Part shown: one piece after another, positions 52,764 through 63,600 of the stretch
Numbering within the stretch: the first letter of the stretch is position 1
Layout: each line of letters begins with the position of its first letter
NCBI GenBank assembly: GCA_022562055.1
Contig: JADFQA010000002.1
Coordinates: 1-64,000 of the forward strand
Source of the DNA: Acidobacteriota bacterium
GTDB taxonomy: Bacteria > Actinomycetota > Acidimicrobiia > Spongiisociales > UBA5794
DNA: 64,000 nucleotides
Direction: 5' to 3'
The notes under the pieces: model-generated
What the model was told of the DNA's origin: nothing
The model's input: the letters and a program-made list of their open reading frames with translations, nothing else
Database searches by the model: none
Translations under genes and position numbers: made by a program

Positions 52764-54019
52764 AGACGTCCCTCCGATTGGGCGGCGACAAATTTTTCGT
52801 TGATCCAGATTCGCAGCGCGTCACGTATCTGGCGGTGTGACACCCTTGTCAGGGCCTCTTCAAAGAATCCCTTCACCTGGAGTCGGTCGGCTCGGGCCCG
52901 GTCGAGACCGCGCGACATAAGGTAGTACCGCTGCTCTTCGTCGAGCGGCCCCATGGTCGAGGCGTGCCCACACTTCACGTCATTGGCGAGAATCTCAAGA
53001 TTCGGTACCGACTGAGCGCTCGCCCCGGCGGACAGAATGAGGTTCCGGTTCGTCTGGTGGGCGTTGGTCTTTTGAGCTCCTTTTTCAATCCGGATCATGC
53101 CGGTAAACACTGACGCCGAATCGTCCTCGACGGCCCCCTTGAGGAACATGCTTGAGGTTGTTCCGACACCGATGTGGTCCAAAAAGTACCGGTAGTCGAG
53201 GACCTGATCGCCGTCCCCAAAGTACGCGCCTACGATCTCCATATGAGAGCCGTTGCCCACAATATCGGCGTCGAGTCGAACACGCGAGTATGCGCCCCCG
53301 AGACCGATCTCGGTGAACGTGCCGGTTGCATCTTTCGCCAACGAGTAGAACACGTCCGCTATCGACCTCGTGTTGGCTCCCAAGCGCTGCACGACGGTGA
53401 GTTTGAAGTGCGAGTTAGCACCGACCGAAACCTCGATCTGCGGTAGGACCAGACAATCAACGTCGTCAGCCGACGACAGGTACAGAATCGCAGAAGCCTC
53501 GGCGTTGTCTTCCACGACGACAGTGAAGCGAGGAAAACTCACGGTCCCCTGCTGGGTGGAGCTGACCTCCACAGTGAGAGGTTCGGCCAACGCCGTCCCA
53601 GAGGCGATGTGGAGGAACGCGCCATCACCGGCGAAGGCCTGGTGGGCAGCGGCGAAAACGTCTCGATCTGTCGGTATTCCGCGCCCGAAATGCCCCACGA
53701 CCAAACTTTCTGCAACATCAAGTGCCGATCCGAACACGACGCCGTTCGGCAGGTCGTTCGCTAGTGACCCGAGTGCGCCGTCAGTGATCGCTAGCGCGCC
53801 GACGTCCGACCGGTAGGGGACATCCACCCCCGTCGGTACACCGCCCGAAGCGACGGAGTACTCCTCAAGGTCGAAGCTTAGATCGACATAACGCCATTCC
53901 TCCTGTCGCTCCGATGGCATATCCAGATCGGCGAACAAGGGTGCCGCGGACCGCTGCAGATCGGCCAACCACGAAGGCAGTCGAAGGTCAATAGGGGGAT
54001 GAGCTTTGAGCGATACCAC
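52760..54019 (-). CDS. sufD: SufD scaffold subunit
   Basis: This 419-residue protein has the SufD beta-helix core, ending in the family block ASTMGPLDEEQRYYLMSRGLDRARA and KGFFEEAL. It pairs with SufB and SufC to hold the nascent Fe-S cluster. GTG 54019 has GAGGAG a few bases before it. sufB itself is 4.4 kb away at 58455, with unrelated genes between them, which is unusual. Confidence 0.92.
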   Translation of the reverse strand: MVSLKAHPPIDLRLPSWLADLQRSAAPLFADLDMPSERQEEWRYVDLSFDLEEYSVASGGVPTGVDVPYRSDVGALAITDGALGSLANDLPNGVVFGSALDVAESLVVGHFGRGIPTDRDVFAAAHQAFAGDGAFLHIASGTALAEPLTVEVSSTQQGTVSFPRFTVVVEDNAEASAILYLSSADDVDCLVLPQIEVSVGANSHFKLTVVQRLGANTRSIADVFYSLAKDATGTFTEIGLGGAYSRVRLDADIVGNGSHMEIVGAYFGDGDQVLDYRYFLDHIGVGTTSSMFLKGAVEDDSASVFTGMIRIEKGAQKTNAHQTNRNLILSAGASAQSVPNLEILANDVKCGHASTMGPLDEEQRYYLMSRGLDRARADRLQVKGFFEEALTRVSHRQIRDALRIWINEKFVAAQSEGRL

Positions 54020-54082
54020 CGGGTCTCCTCAGGGACAATCAGACGCTGAAATTGTAGTCGCTGCCATGGTCGCTGACGCCGG

Positions 54083-54820
54083 TCAGCGGTGTGAACGACT
54101 GCCGACTAGTCGAGGACCCGGGCCAGATAGCGACGCCCTCGCGATGCGGAATACGTCGTCGAACATGGTCTCCGTCAGCCTCCCGGTGAACGTGTTCTGC
54201 TGGCTCGGGTGATAGGACATGATGACCGTCAGACCGGCCACCACAACGGACGCACCGTGACTGAACTTCGGACGTGGTTTCGGCATCGCGTGCCCATCGT
54301 TAGCCAAGAAACGCCACAAGGCAAGGAAGCCGTACTGTCCAAGGCAGACGATTACTTGGCGATTTTTCAGCAAGGAGAACTCTCTTGCAAGAAACGGGGC
54401 GCATGTGTCGCGTTCAGTGATTGTTGGTTTGTTGTTCGGTGGTGCGCACCGCACCGGTGAAGTGACCCACGCATCGGTTAGCTCAAGGCCATCGCCCGCG
54501 TCAACGCTGCTCGCCTGATTTGCAAATCCAGCACGATGCAATGCCCGGTACAGCCAATCCCCCGATCGATCACCCGTAAACATCCGACCCGTCCGGTTGG
54601 CGCCGTGTGCAGCCGGTGCAAGTCCGATGACGATGACGCGCGCATTCGGATCGCCGAACCCCGCAACACCACGCCCCCAGTACTCGTCATCCCTGAACGC
54701 CGCACGCTTGGTCCGAGCGACGTCTTCGCGCCACTCAACCAGGCGAGGACAGCGGCGACAGTCGGCGATGTCGGCCGCCAGCAGCGACAACGTGTCCGAC
54801 CTAGGGTGGTCCGAGCCCAT
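54083..54820 (-). CDS. udgB: Uracil-DNA glycosylase, family 5 (UdgB)
   Basis: This protein of 245 residues removes uracil and some other deaminated bases from DNA. It shows the family 5 motifs GLAPAAHGANRTGRMFTGDRSGD and SYHPSQQNTFTGRLT. The Cys residues for a [4Fe-4S] cluster are in DCRRCPRL, SPVRCAP and DTCAPFL. Start at ATG 54820, two bases before the stop of the upstream lipoprotein gene; the longer frame is shadow. The cluster need links it, at least in principle, to the SUF genes that follow. Confidence 0.92.
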   Translation of the reverse strand: MGSDHPRSDTLSLLAADIADCRRCPRLVEWREDVARTKRAAFRDDEYWGRGVAGFGDPNARVIVIGLAPAAHGANRTGRMFTGDRSGDWLYRALHRAGFANQASSVDAGDGLELTDAWVTSPVRCAPPNNKPTITERDTCAPFLAREFSLLKNRQVIVCLGQYGFLALWRFLANDGHAMPKPRPKFSHGASVVVAGLTVIMSYHPSQQNTFTGRLTETMFDDVFRIARASLSGPGPRLVGSRSHR

Positions 54821-54822
54821 GT

Positions 54823-56322
54823 CTATGGGCGCAAGAAGCTGTCGTCGTACTGAGAGTTCGCCGACCAAATCATCCACCCCAGATCGCGCGTCTCTGCGAC
54901 GTTCTGGACGGCGATAATTTCGGCCGCGTTCAACTGCCACGTTTGGATCCACGGCCGATAGATCGAGAACCCGACAAGCTTGGGAATGCCGGCGTCGAGT
55001 GCACCGCTGACGATCTCCACGGGGTAGTTGTTGGGGTTGTCGTAACCCTTCCACCCAGGACCGTACGTGTAGGTGTAGATCATCGGCGAAAGCACGTCGA
55101 TAACCTGTGACAAGGCTGCCGGTGACTGGCCAATTCCCTCGTCCCAACTCGATTCGAGAGTTATGGCAAATATGTCAGCAGCAACGGCGCAGCCCTGAGG
55201 GTTTAGCCGGCTGTGGGCTTCCTCCAAGAACGCAGTGATCGTCGCCACCCGAACCTCTTCCGAGTATTCCTCTTTGAAGCTCAAAGTGCTGATGTCGCCA
55301 TCTGACGGAAAGCGGACGTAGTCGAATTGGATCTCGTCAAACCCGAGCTCGCACGCCTCGTCGGCGAGATCGAGCGCTAGTTTCCACGAGTCACGATTGG
55401 TCGGGTCAAGCCAGCGAAATCCTCTGTTGCTCAACCACGGCTTGCCGGTGCTTGTGTCAATCACTGCAAGTTCTGGCCGCGCGCGGGCCAACGGATTGTC
55501 CTGGAATGTGACAATGCGGGTGATCTTGTACAGACCAGCGGCGTCCATATCTGCAATGAGTTCTTCGGCGTTGTAGAAAGCCTGTACCGCGCCAATCTCA
55601 TTTGCTTCATCAACGTCGGTGGGATGCAATATGACGCCTGCCTCGTTGCGGGTGTCAAGCACAAGGGCGTTGACCTCAGAAGCTGCCGCAAGGTCCAGAA
55701 TCTTCTGCCACGCACTTGGCGACCCGGCGGCTGCTGCATTGACACGCAATGCCTTGATCGTCAGCGGAGCCATCACTACATCAAGTGTGGGGTCCTCGCC
55801 ATTCCAGAGGGCAACGGACTCTTCCCACGCAGGGCGTGCCACGCGTAACTGACCTTCAACGGCACGTTCGAGTCGGTAGCGACCATTCTTGTCGGTTTGA
55901 TCAGACTGGCTCCCGAGAGACACTTGGGTAAACGGCAGGGGTCGCCCGTCGTGAGATGTCACCACACCTTCGAGAATCACCGGATTCAGCAGTACCTCGT
56001 ACACACCGTCCTCGGGCTGTTCGCTTATGAGCGACTGGTGCGTGTGGAACCCCGGAGCGCGAATAATCACCTGAGTCGGCCGCTCGGGCCAGATGAGTGT
56101 GGCGTTCCCCGTTTCGTCAGATGCACCGAGGGTCTCGCCGAGGGAGATTTCTGCGGCGATTGGATCGAGGTGGTCCCGGTCCACAACGTTGATCGTTATC
56201 AGAGGCGGCGGCGGTTCTGGGGACCGCAAGGTTTCGCCGGAAAGCAGAACGCTGGATCCCGCGCACGCGCCCAGGCCAATGGCGGCAAACGCCAACAAGA
56301 CACCAATATTTCGGGGACGCAT
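54823..56322 (-). CDS. Lipoprotein with a putative glycoside-hydrolase (DUF4015) domain
   Basis: This 499-residue protein has a signal with lipobox LGAC (Cys20). Residues about 35-190 hold two carboxypeptidase-regulatory-like beta domains (GDRDHLDP... and VILEGVVTSHDGRPLPFT). The C-terminal part is the DUF4015 barrel, whose landmark FDEIQFDYVRFPSDG is present, with VDVLSPMIYTYTYGPGW further on. It would act outside the cell on a polysaccharide, but the substrate is not known. AAGGAG precedes ATG 56322. It is linked to the udgB gene by two bases. Confidence 0.85.
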   Translation of the reverse strand: MRPRNIGVLLAFAAIGLGACAGSSVLLSGETLRSPEPPPPLITINVVDRDHLDPIAAEISLGETLGASDETGNATLIWPERPTQVIIRAPGFHTHQSLISEQPEDGVYEVLLNPVILEGVVTSHDGRPLPFTQVSLGSQSDQTDKNGRYRLERAVEGQLRVARPAWEESVALWNGEDPTLDVVMAPLTIKALRVNAAAAGSPSAWQKILDLAAASEVNALVLDTRNEAGVILHPTDVDEANEIGAVQAFYNAEELIADMDAAGLYKITRIVTFQDNPLARARPELAVIDTSTGKPWLSNRGFRWLDPTNRDSWKLALDLADEACELGFDEIQFDYVRFPSDGDISTLSFKEEYSEEVRVATITAFLEEAHSRLNPQGCAVAADIFAITLESSWDEGIGQSPAALSQVIDVLSPMIYTYTYGPGWKGYDNPNNYPVEIVSGALDAGIPKLVGFSIYRPWIQTWQLNAAEIIAVQNVAETRDLGWMIWSANSQYDDSFLRP

Positions 56323-56479
56323 TGCCGGAAGGACTCCTTGCGAAGACGCGCTCAGTGCTGCTGAGTACCGTAGGAGGCTAGCCGCCCGTTGCGCCTCATG
56401 CCGCCGCCTGATACCGTCACAGTGAAACATTTGCCGCTTCGACGGAGTGCGCAATGTTCAGAGAGGACAGGGGGTTGCA

Positions 56480-57412
56480 GTGGCAACATCCGCACAGCGG
56501 CTTGCAGCGCACAGCTCGGTGGGAACATATTTGGAGGAGGTCGCAGCACACGATCTCCTGGAGGCAACAGACGAGGTGGCACTCGCTCGCGAGATCGAAC
56601 ACGGCCAGGCCGCGGCCCAACTCCTCACGGAACACACCACAGCGCTTGGCACCGCGCGCAGAGCGACCCTCCGCGAAGCGGTGAAGTCCGGCGATGATGC
56701 GCAGACGGCGTTCGTTCAGGCGAACCTGAGACTTGTTGTCTCGATCGCCAAGCGGCACACCGGGCGAGGCCTTGATCTCCTTGATCTGATTCAGGACGGA
56801 AACCTAGGTCTCATACATGCCGTCACGAAGTTCGACTGGCGCAGAGGCTACAAGTTCTCTACATATGCAACCTGGTGGATTCGCCAATCGATCACTCGGG
56901 GACTTGGCAATCAAGGGCGCACGATTCGGATTCCCGTGCACATGACCGATGCTGTTCGGCTGACGCGCGAGGCCAAACAGGTGCTTACCGAAAAGCTCGG
57001 TCGCAACCCGACATTCGATGAGATCGCGGAGTTCTCCGGTTACACCGCCGCCAAGGTCGAACTAGCCTTGGCGACGCCGCAGGACACAGTTTCACTTGAC
57101 CGTCCGATTGGCGATAACGGCGAAGCCACCTTGAGTGACTTCATCCCCGATCTTTCCGCTGCGGATCACTTCAACGAGGTCGACAATCGGGTCGGATTCG
57201 TGCAAGTTGCTGAGGCAATGGCCTATCTCACGCCTAGACAACGGGACGTTTTGACGCTGCGATACGGACTCGATGGCGTATCACCGCGAACGCTCACGAC
57301 GTGTGGTGCACTACTGGGCGTCACTCGCGAACGGGTGCGCCAGATTGAGTTGCAAGCACTCGACCGCCTTCGCACGGACTCCTTCAACAGTGATTTCCGT
57401 AGTCTCCTGTGA
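56480..57412 (+). CDS. Sigma-70 family sigma factor (SigB/HrdB-like)
   Basis: This protein of about 310 residues has sigma regions 1.2 (VGTYLEEVAAHDLLEATDE), 2 (NLRLVVSIAKRH, LDLIQDGNLGLIHAVTKFDW, FSTYATWWIRQSI), 3 and 4 (YLTPRQRDVLTLRYGLDG, GVTRERVRQIELQALDRL). It lacks the region 1.1 extension of the primary factor, so it is probably a group 2 alternative factor. GTG 56480 is preceded by AGGACAGGGG; GTG 56447 is the longer option. It is divergent from the lipoprotein gene. Confidence 0.92.
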   Translation: MATSAQRLAAHSSVGTYLEEVAAHDLLEATDEVALAREIEHGQAAAQLLTEHTTALGTARRATLREAVKSGDDAQTAFVQANLRLVVSIAKRHTGRGLDLLDLIQDGNLGLIHAVTKFDWRRGYKFSTYATWWIRQSITRGLGNQGRTIRIPVHMTDAVRLTREAKQVLTEKLGRNPTFDEIAEFSGYTAAKVELALATPQDTVSLDRPIGDNGEATLSDFIPDLSAADHFNEVDNRVGFVQVAEAMAYLTPRQRDVLTLRYGLDGVSPRTLTTCGALLGVTRERVRQIELQALDRLRTDSFNSDFRSLL

Positions 57413-57458
57413 GCCGCGGTCTTGTCCCGGCGGGTAGTTGGCAAGCTAATCTTCAGAC

Positions 57459-57728
57459 ATGGATTTGATCTTCCTGCTCATCGTGGCCGCCGTCCTTGGA
57501 GGTATCGGTGCGCGCCTTGCGGGCCAAAGCAACAACGGGTGTCTCACATCGATCGTCTTGGGACTCATCGGCGCCATGCTCGGGCGATGGGCGGCAGATA
57601 AGTTGGACCTCGGGGACATCTGGACGATCACGCTGAGCGACGCGAGGATCCCCGTGTTGTCGACGGTCGTGGGGTCAGCGCTGTTCGTGGCGCTTCTCAA
57701 TCTGATCAAGGGCAAAGGCGTCAAGTAG
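57459..57728 (+). CDS. Small GlsB/YeaQ-like membrane protein
   Basis: This 89-residue protein has three hydrophobic helices with Gly-rich motifs (AAVLGGIGARLAGQ, GLIGAMLGRWAADKL), typical of the YeaQ/YmgE/GlsB family, which are stress-linked membrane proteins without a known mechanism. It follows the sigma factor gene on the same strand by 46 bases. Confidence 0.8.
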   Translation: MDLIFLLIVAAVLGGIGARLAGQSNNGCLTSIVLGLIGAMLGRWAADKLDLGDIWTITLSDARIPVLSTVVGSALFVALLNLIKGKGVK

Positions 57729-57756
57729 CTCTGCCGACGCGCGGCCATGGTTACAG

Positions 57757-58416
57757 CTAGAACAACCGCAAATGCGGCGAGTCGATGCCGCGTAAGCGGT
57801 CGTAATCAATCTCGACCCAGCCAATGCCGCGGTCTACTGCTAGCACGCGGGCTTGAGGTTTCACCACCTGGGCAATGAAGATCCCTCGAACTGGTGCAAG
57901 CCGGTCGTCACGATTGAGGAAGTCCAGGTATCTGGTGAGCTGTTCGACACCATCGATGTCACCGCGGCGTTTAATCTCAATCGCGACCGTACCGTCCTGG
58001 TCGCTGCGGCACAGCAAGTCAACTGGCCCGATAGGCGTTGGATACTCCCTCCGGATGAGCTCGAGTCCTTCCTCGATCTCACCAGGATGATCTGCCAGCA
58101 AACGCTGAAGATCGGCCTCTACACCGTCCTTTTGCAACCCAGGATCATCACCGAGTTCAATAGAGGTCTCGAAAAAGACTTCGCCGAACGTGATCGTCAG
58201 GGTCTCCCCCTTCGGATTCGTCACGATCCACCGCTCCCCATCATCAAGGAAGTGGTTCGGGGCGTTCATCCAGTTGAGAGGCTTGTACGCCCCACCATCA
58301 GCATGTACCGCAACACAACCATCGGCCTTGACCATCACGAGACGCGTGGCGAGGGGAAGATGGGCGCGCAACCGACCCTCATAATCCACGGTACATTCAG
58401 CAATAACGATCCGCAT
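57757..58416 (-). CDS. nucS: NucS mismatch-specific endonuclease
   Basis: This 219-residue protein is the actinobacterial/archaeal mismatch repair nuclease that cuts both strands at mismatches. It has the N-terminal DNA-binding part, a C-terminal PD-(D/E)xK nuclease ([34 protein letters not shown]) and a C-terminal LRLF that fits the clamp-binding tail. MutS/MutL are not seen in the window. It lies 38 bases after sufB, same strand. Confidence 0.94.
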   Translation of the reverse strand: MRIVIAECTVDYEGRLRAHLPLATRLVMVKADGCVAVHADGGAYKPLNWMNAPNHFLDDGERWIVTNPKGETLTITFGEVFFETSIELGDDPGLQKDGVEADLQRLLADHPGEIEEGLELIRREYPTPIGPVDLLCRSDQDGTVAIEIKRRGDIDGVEQLTRYLDFLNRDDRLAPVRGIFIAQVVKPQARVLAVDRGIGWVEIDYDRLRGIDSPHLRLF

Positions 58417-58454
58417 CCCCCAAGGCTACCCCCAAGAGACGGGAGACCCGCTGT

Positions 58455-59858
58455 CTAGCCGATGGAGCCTTCCATCTGGAGTTCGATGAGGCGATTTAAC
58501 TCCACGGCGTACTCCATGGGAAGTTCTCTTACGATCGGTTCTATGAAACCGGCAACGATCATTGCCATCGCCTCTTCTTCGGTAAGACCACGCGCCATCA
58601 GGTAAAACAGCTGGTCGTCACCGACCTTCGATACGGTGGCCTCGTGGCCGATGTTGGTGTTCGACTCTTCGATCTCGAGATACGGATACGTGTCGGAGCG
58701 CGACTTGTCGTCAAGGATCAAGGCATCACAACGGACGAACGCCCGCGAATTCTCGGCGCCTTTTTCGACACGTACGAGACCGCGGTATCCGCCACGACCG
58801 CCATCGTGAGAAATCGACTTTGAGACGATGAGCGATGTCGTGTTAGGCGCAACATGTATCATTTTTGCACCGGCATCGAGCACCTGGCCCTTGCCTGCCA
58901 TGGCGATAGAAAGCACTTCGCCGTGGGCACCTTCCCCCATCAGCCACACTGCTGGATACTTCATCGTGAGCCGCGAACCCAGGTTTCCGTCGATCCACTC
59001 CATGGTCGCGTTCTTGTACGCCACGGCCCGCTTCGTCACCAGGTTGTACACGTTGGTAGACCAGTTCTGAATCGTCGTATAACGACAGCGCCCACCCTCC
59101 TTTACGATGATCTCAACAACGGCTGAATGCAAGGAATCAGACGAGTAGGTAGGCGCCGAACATCCCTCCACGTAGTGACAGAACGCACCTTTGTCAATGA
59201 TGATCATCGTGCGCTCGAACTGCCCCATGTTCTCCGCATTGATACGGAAATAGGCCTGTAGTGGCTGATCTATGTTCACACCCGGCGGCACATAGATGAA
59301 CGAGCCGCCCGACCAGACGGCCGAGTTCAACGCAGCAAACTTGTTGTCATTGGCGGGGATGATCGTGCCAAAATATTCACGCACTAAATCTGGGTATTCA
59401 CGAACCGCCGTGTCCATGTCGCAGAAGATGACACCCATCTCCTCAAGATCCTCACGGTTGCGGTGGTACACGACCTCAGACTCGTACTGTGCCGTTACTC
59501 CGGCGAGATACTTGCGTTCAGCCTGCGGAATGCCCAGCTTCTCGTAGGTCTCTTTGATCGAATCGGGGACCATGTCCCAATCGCTGACTTGCTCGCCTGT
59601 CGGCTTGATGTAGTAGTAGATGTCGTCAAAATCGAGATCGTCAAGCAGTCCGCCACCACCCCATGTCGGCATCGGTTTGGCAAGAAAGCGTTTGTACGAC
59701 TTGAGACGGAACTCGAGCATCCACTCAGGTTCTTTCTTCATCTTTGATATTGAGCGAATGAGTTCTTCGCTCAGTCCCTTTTCGGGCTTAAAGACGTAAT
59801 CCTCCTCGTCGGCCCAGCCGAGGGAGTACTTTCCGAGGTCAACATCAACAACTGTCAC
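58455..59858 (-). CDS. sufB: SufB scaffold subunit
   Basis: This 467-residue main scaffold for Fe-S cluster building has the SufB core, with [40 protein letters not shown] and [22 protein letters not shown]. The start is GTG 59858, with CGGAGAAA before it. Its partners SufD and SufC are encoded in separate places. The palindrome at 59898-59915 lies 40 bases upstream. nucS follows on the same strand. Confidence 0.94.
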   Translation of the reverse strand: MTVVDVDLGKYSLGWADEEDYVFKPEKGLSEELIRSISKMKKEPEWMLEFRLKSYKRFLAKPMPTWGGGGLLDDLDFDDIYYYIKPTGEQVSDWDMVPDSIKETYEKLGIPQAERKYLAGVTAQYESEVVYHRNREDLEEMGVIFCDMDTAVREYPDLVREYFGTIIPANDNKFAALNSAVWSGGSFIYVPPGVNIDQPLQAYFRINAENMGQFERTMIIIDKGAFCHYVEGCSAPTYSSDSLHSAVVEIIVKEGGRCRYTTIQNWSTNVYNLVTKRAVAYKNATMEWIDGNLGSRLTMKYPAVWLMGEGAHGEVLSIAMAGKGQVLDAGAKMIHVAPNTTSLIVSKSISHDGGRGGYRGLVRVEKGAENSRAFVRCDALILDDKSRSDTYPYLEIEESNTNIGHEATVSKVGDDQLFYLMARGLTEEEAMAMIVAGFIEPIVRELPMEYAVELNRLIELQMEGSIG

Positions 59859-59897
59859 GCGTATTTCTCCGAACTGGATAGCTGCCCTTGCAGTTTA

Positions 59898-59915
59898 ACA
59901 CTATCCGCGTAGTGT
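59898..59915 (-). promoter_or_regulatory. Candidate SUF operator (perfect dyad) in front of sufB
   Basis: The arms ACACTA and TAGTGT enclose six bases. Read on the minus strand, a GACAAT (possible -10) ends one base before the dyad, so a bound repressor would cover the transcription start. A 14-base part recurs in front of sufC copy 1. ACACT half-sites are remembered for actinobacterial SufR, but I have not checked this. Confidence 0.5.
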
Positions 59916-59954
59916 CATTGTCGCACACATTCGGCATCTTGCGTCAGAAAGCGT

Positions 59955-60028
59955 GCGGAAAATCAGATGACCCACCGAGACAGGGGTGGGAGTGGGGGGG
60001 AAGACCGTTCCTGTCTCGGTGAGTCATC
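59955..60028 (-). terminator. Hairpin downstream of msrB
   Basis: A 19-bp stem (60010-60028 with 59966-59984) is complete on the minus-strand RNA if one G-U pair is allowed, with a 25-base loop and TGATTTT after it. It lies 43 bases past the msrB stop and fits an intrinsic-type terminator. Confidence 0.65.
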
Positions 60029-60071
60029 GTCATTGGTTACAACGCTCTAGGTCGCGTGCGTGTTCCCGTAG

Positions 60072-60500
60072 TTACCCGTTCTCTTCCACGTCAAGCGATG
60101 CCTCTTGCAAGTCAAGCGATGCCGAATTCATGCAGTACCGCATGCCGGTTGGCTGCGGTCCGTCTGGGAAGATGTGTCCCAGATGAGCGTCGCACGTAGC
60201 ACACACAACCTCGGTGCGGATCATGCCGAACTTTCGATCCTCGATAGTCCGCACAGCGTCCTCGTTGATCGGTTGGAAAAAGCTCGGCCAACCACTCCCA
60301 GACTCGAACTTAGTCGAGGACTCAAACAGCGGTGTGCCGCAGCAAACACAGTTGTACGTGCCATCCGTTTTGGAGTCCCAATACTTGCCGGTGAAGGGCC
60401 TCTCGGTGCCTCCCTTGCGAGTTACGTTGAACTGTTCGGGGGTGAGACGCTGGCGCCACTCGGCATCCATGACAGCAGACTCGGTCTTGTGATCAGTCAT
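60072..60500 (-). CDS. msrB: Peptide-methionine (R)-S-oxide reductase
   Basis: This protein of 142 residues repairs oxidised methionine. It has the zinc Cys pairs CVCC and [15 protein letters not shown], and the catalytic Cys in [12 protein letters not shown] 60500 has GAAGGG before it; the frame is open to 60530, but that start is poorer. Its stop is followed by the hairpin at 59966-60028. Confidence 0.95.
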   Translation of the reverse strand: MTDHKTESAVMDAEWRQRLTPEQFNVTRKGGTERPFTGKYWDSKTDGTYNCVCCGTPLFESSTKFESGSGWPSFFQPINEDAVRTIEDRKFGMIRTEVVCATCDAHLGHIFPDGPQPTGMRYCMNSASLDLQEASLDVEENG

Positions 60501-60613
60501 GAGAACCCTTCTTGTGTCGTGTTCCAACAATTACAACACAGATCGCTGTCAGTTGGTTCCACGTTCATGAAATCTTCACGACGTGCCAAGTGAGTGCGAA
60601 TTGGCTCGCCGCG

Positions 60614-63600
60614 CTACGCAACGGTCTCCGAAATGATCGCCAACGGATCGACCCAGGCGGGTGCCACCGGCCTGATCACGGAAAACTCCCTCACCGACGA
60701 CTCCCACTCTGCCAACAAATCCGCGCCCGTTTCGCTCGCGGTGAGCGCAACGTGCCGCGCGAGTATCTGCTGAAGTTCGTCGGCATCGGATTTCGACAGC
60801 GGACCCGGCTCCGCAGCAGTCGGCGCGATGTGGAGGCGTAAAGTCGACTGCGGATCCCAGACAAACAGCACACCGCCGGTCATCCCGGCCGCGACATTGC
60901 GCCCGACAGGGCCGAGGCATACGACGGTTCCGCCGGTCATGTATTCGCAACCGTGGTCTGACATCCCCTCAACGACCGTCGTTGCGCCCGAGTTGCGAAC
61001 CGCGAAACGCTGACCGACCGATCCCGCGATGAATAGTTCCCCGCCGGTTGCGCCGTACAAACACGCATTTCCAGCGCCTTGCACGCGGGAATCTTCCGAA
61101 CGGTGCGGTGCAATGGACATCACGCCGCCTCCCATACCCTTGCCGACGTAGTCGTTCGCCGTCCCCAGAAGGTGCATCGAGATCCCTGGCGACAGGAAAG
61201 CACCAAACGACTGGCCGGCGGTCCCGGAAAGTTGCACGGTCACCGTGCCCTCGGCCGCACCTAACCCATTCGTGAGTTTCGCGATTTCGCCAGACAGCCG
61301 TGTCCCCATCGCGCGGTCAGTGTTCCCAATCGGATACGCCAACTCGACGGACGTCCCACGGGCCACCGCCCGACGACCCTCAACCGCCAGGAGTTCGCCG
61401 ACGTTTGATCGCGCGACGTTCTTGAAGTGGCGGTTCGAGGAGAAGTCAGAGCGTTCAAGACGAGCCACGAATGCCGTCGCTACGGCATCTTTGTCGTTGA
61501 GTGGTGCCAACAGATCGGCGCGACCGATGATCTCAGCAATCGTGCGCGCGCCCATGGCGGCGAGATGCGCCCGCATTTCCGCGGCGACATGCCGGAAAAG
61601 GGAAATGATCTGGTCAACACTACCGGTGTATTTCGCCCGCAAGTCCTCGCGCTGCGTCGTGATGCCAACGGGGCAGGTGTTGAGGTGGCATTGACGCACC
61701 ATCTTGCACCCAAGTGCAAGCAGCGGCACAGTCCCCCAACCATATCGGTCGGCACCCAGCAGAGCCGCGACGATTACGTCCCGGCCGGTTCTCATTCCAC
61801 CGTCCGTCTCGACACTCAAGCCTGATCGAAGCCCGTTGTGTACCAACGCCTGATGTGCCTCCGCAAGACCGAGCTCCCACGGCGACCCCGCGTGTTTGAT
61901 GCTCGCAAGCGGCGACGCCCCCGTGCCGCCCGCACTTCCTGAGATGGTGACACCGTCGGCGAGCGCCTTGGCAACTCCAACCGCAATCGTTCCGACACCG
62001 GGGCCTGATACCAGCTTCACCGACACCCTGGTTAGTGGCGCAAACGTCTTGAGGTCGTAGATCAGCTGAGCAAGGTCTTCAATAGAGTAAATGTCGTGGT
62101 GCGGCGGTGGCGATATCAGAGTGATGCCGGCAAGCGTGTGCCGCAACGCTGCAATATCGGGGGTCACCTTGTGGCCGGGCAACTGCCCACCCTCACCCGG
62201 CTTGGACCCCTGGGCCATCTTGATTTGGAACTCCTCGGCTGAACTCAAGTAGCCGGGTGTGACACCGAACCTGCCAGAGGCGACCTGTTTGATCCGGGAG
62301 TTCTTGGAAGTCCCATAACGTTCGGGGTCTTCACCACCTTCGCCCGAGTTGGACAGGCCACCGATGTAGTTCATCGCTTCCGCGAGTGTTTCGTGTGTCT
62401 CGACCGACAGTGCCCCCAACGACATTGCCGCGGTGGTGAACCGACGCATGATCCGCTCGATCGGTTCGACCTCCTCGATGGGAACGGGAGACCCGACCGG
62501 ACGAATTTCGAGAAGGTCTCGGATCTCAAGCACCGGACGCTCATCTTGGACAACGCTGAGGTACTTGTCCCACTGCTCAACGTCGTCCGATCGGACGGCC
62601 TTCTGCAACGCGAGCACCGCCCGCGGACCAGCAATATGGTGAGCGCCGCCGCGGCGGTGTTTGTAGTACCCGCCAATCTCTTCGTCCCCGTCTTCGTACT
62701 CGTCGTGCCGCACAGCAATGTCTGCTGCAATGCGGTCCCAGCCGAAACCACCGACACGATGTTGCACACGTCGGAACGCCATGTCGATGACTTCATCGTC
62801 GAGACCGATCGTCTCGAAAAGTTCGCTCCCCCGATACGACGCAATCGTGCAGATCCCCATTTTTGACATGATCTTCAGGAGTCCGGTTTCGAGCGAACGA
62901 CGGTAGTTCTCCTGCGCCTCGATCGGCCCAACGTCGATCGTTCCATCAGCGGCCATGGCGCGCACCTGTTCGATGGCGAGATACGGGTAGACGGCAGAAG
63001 CTCCAACACCGATGAGACATGCAAAGTCGTGCGCGTCGCGTGGCTCGCCCGACACCGCGATGATCGACGCGTGAAGACGCAGCCCTTCAGCAATGAGGCG
63101 GTGATGGACGGCGCCGACAGCAGCAAGAACCGGTACCGGCGCACGGTCGATAGTCACACCCATGTCTGTGACAACAAGAATCGTCGCACCATCGTTCACA
63201 GCATTCGTCGCTGCCTGACAGATATCTTCGAGAGCTTTGACAAGCGCTTCGGATCCGCCGGATGAAAGGTACGTAATGTCGATAACGTGCGACTTGAATT
63301 TCTCGTCAGAGTCGCCGGTCAAGGCCTGCAGCTCAGCATTGCTCAGTACGGAGGAACCGAGTTCGAGCATGTGCGCCTGCTGGGCCGTCTCTTCGAGAAG
63401 CGAACCGCGCCTACCGACGTAGGTGCGCAGAGACATCACGTGTCGCTCGCGAATCGGATCCATCGGTGGATTGGTGACCTGAGCGAACGCTTGGTGAAAA
63501 TACCGTGGCAAACGTTGGGGCAACTCTGATAGCGCCGCCAGCCCGGTGTCATGCCCCATGGATAACATTGGATCGGTTCCCTGCGCCATTGGCTGCAGGA

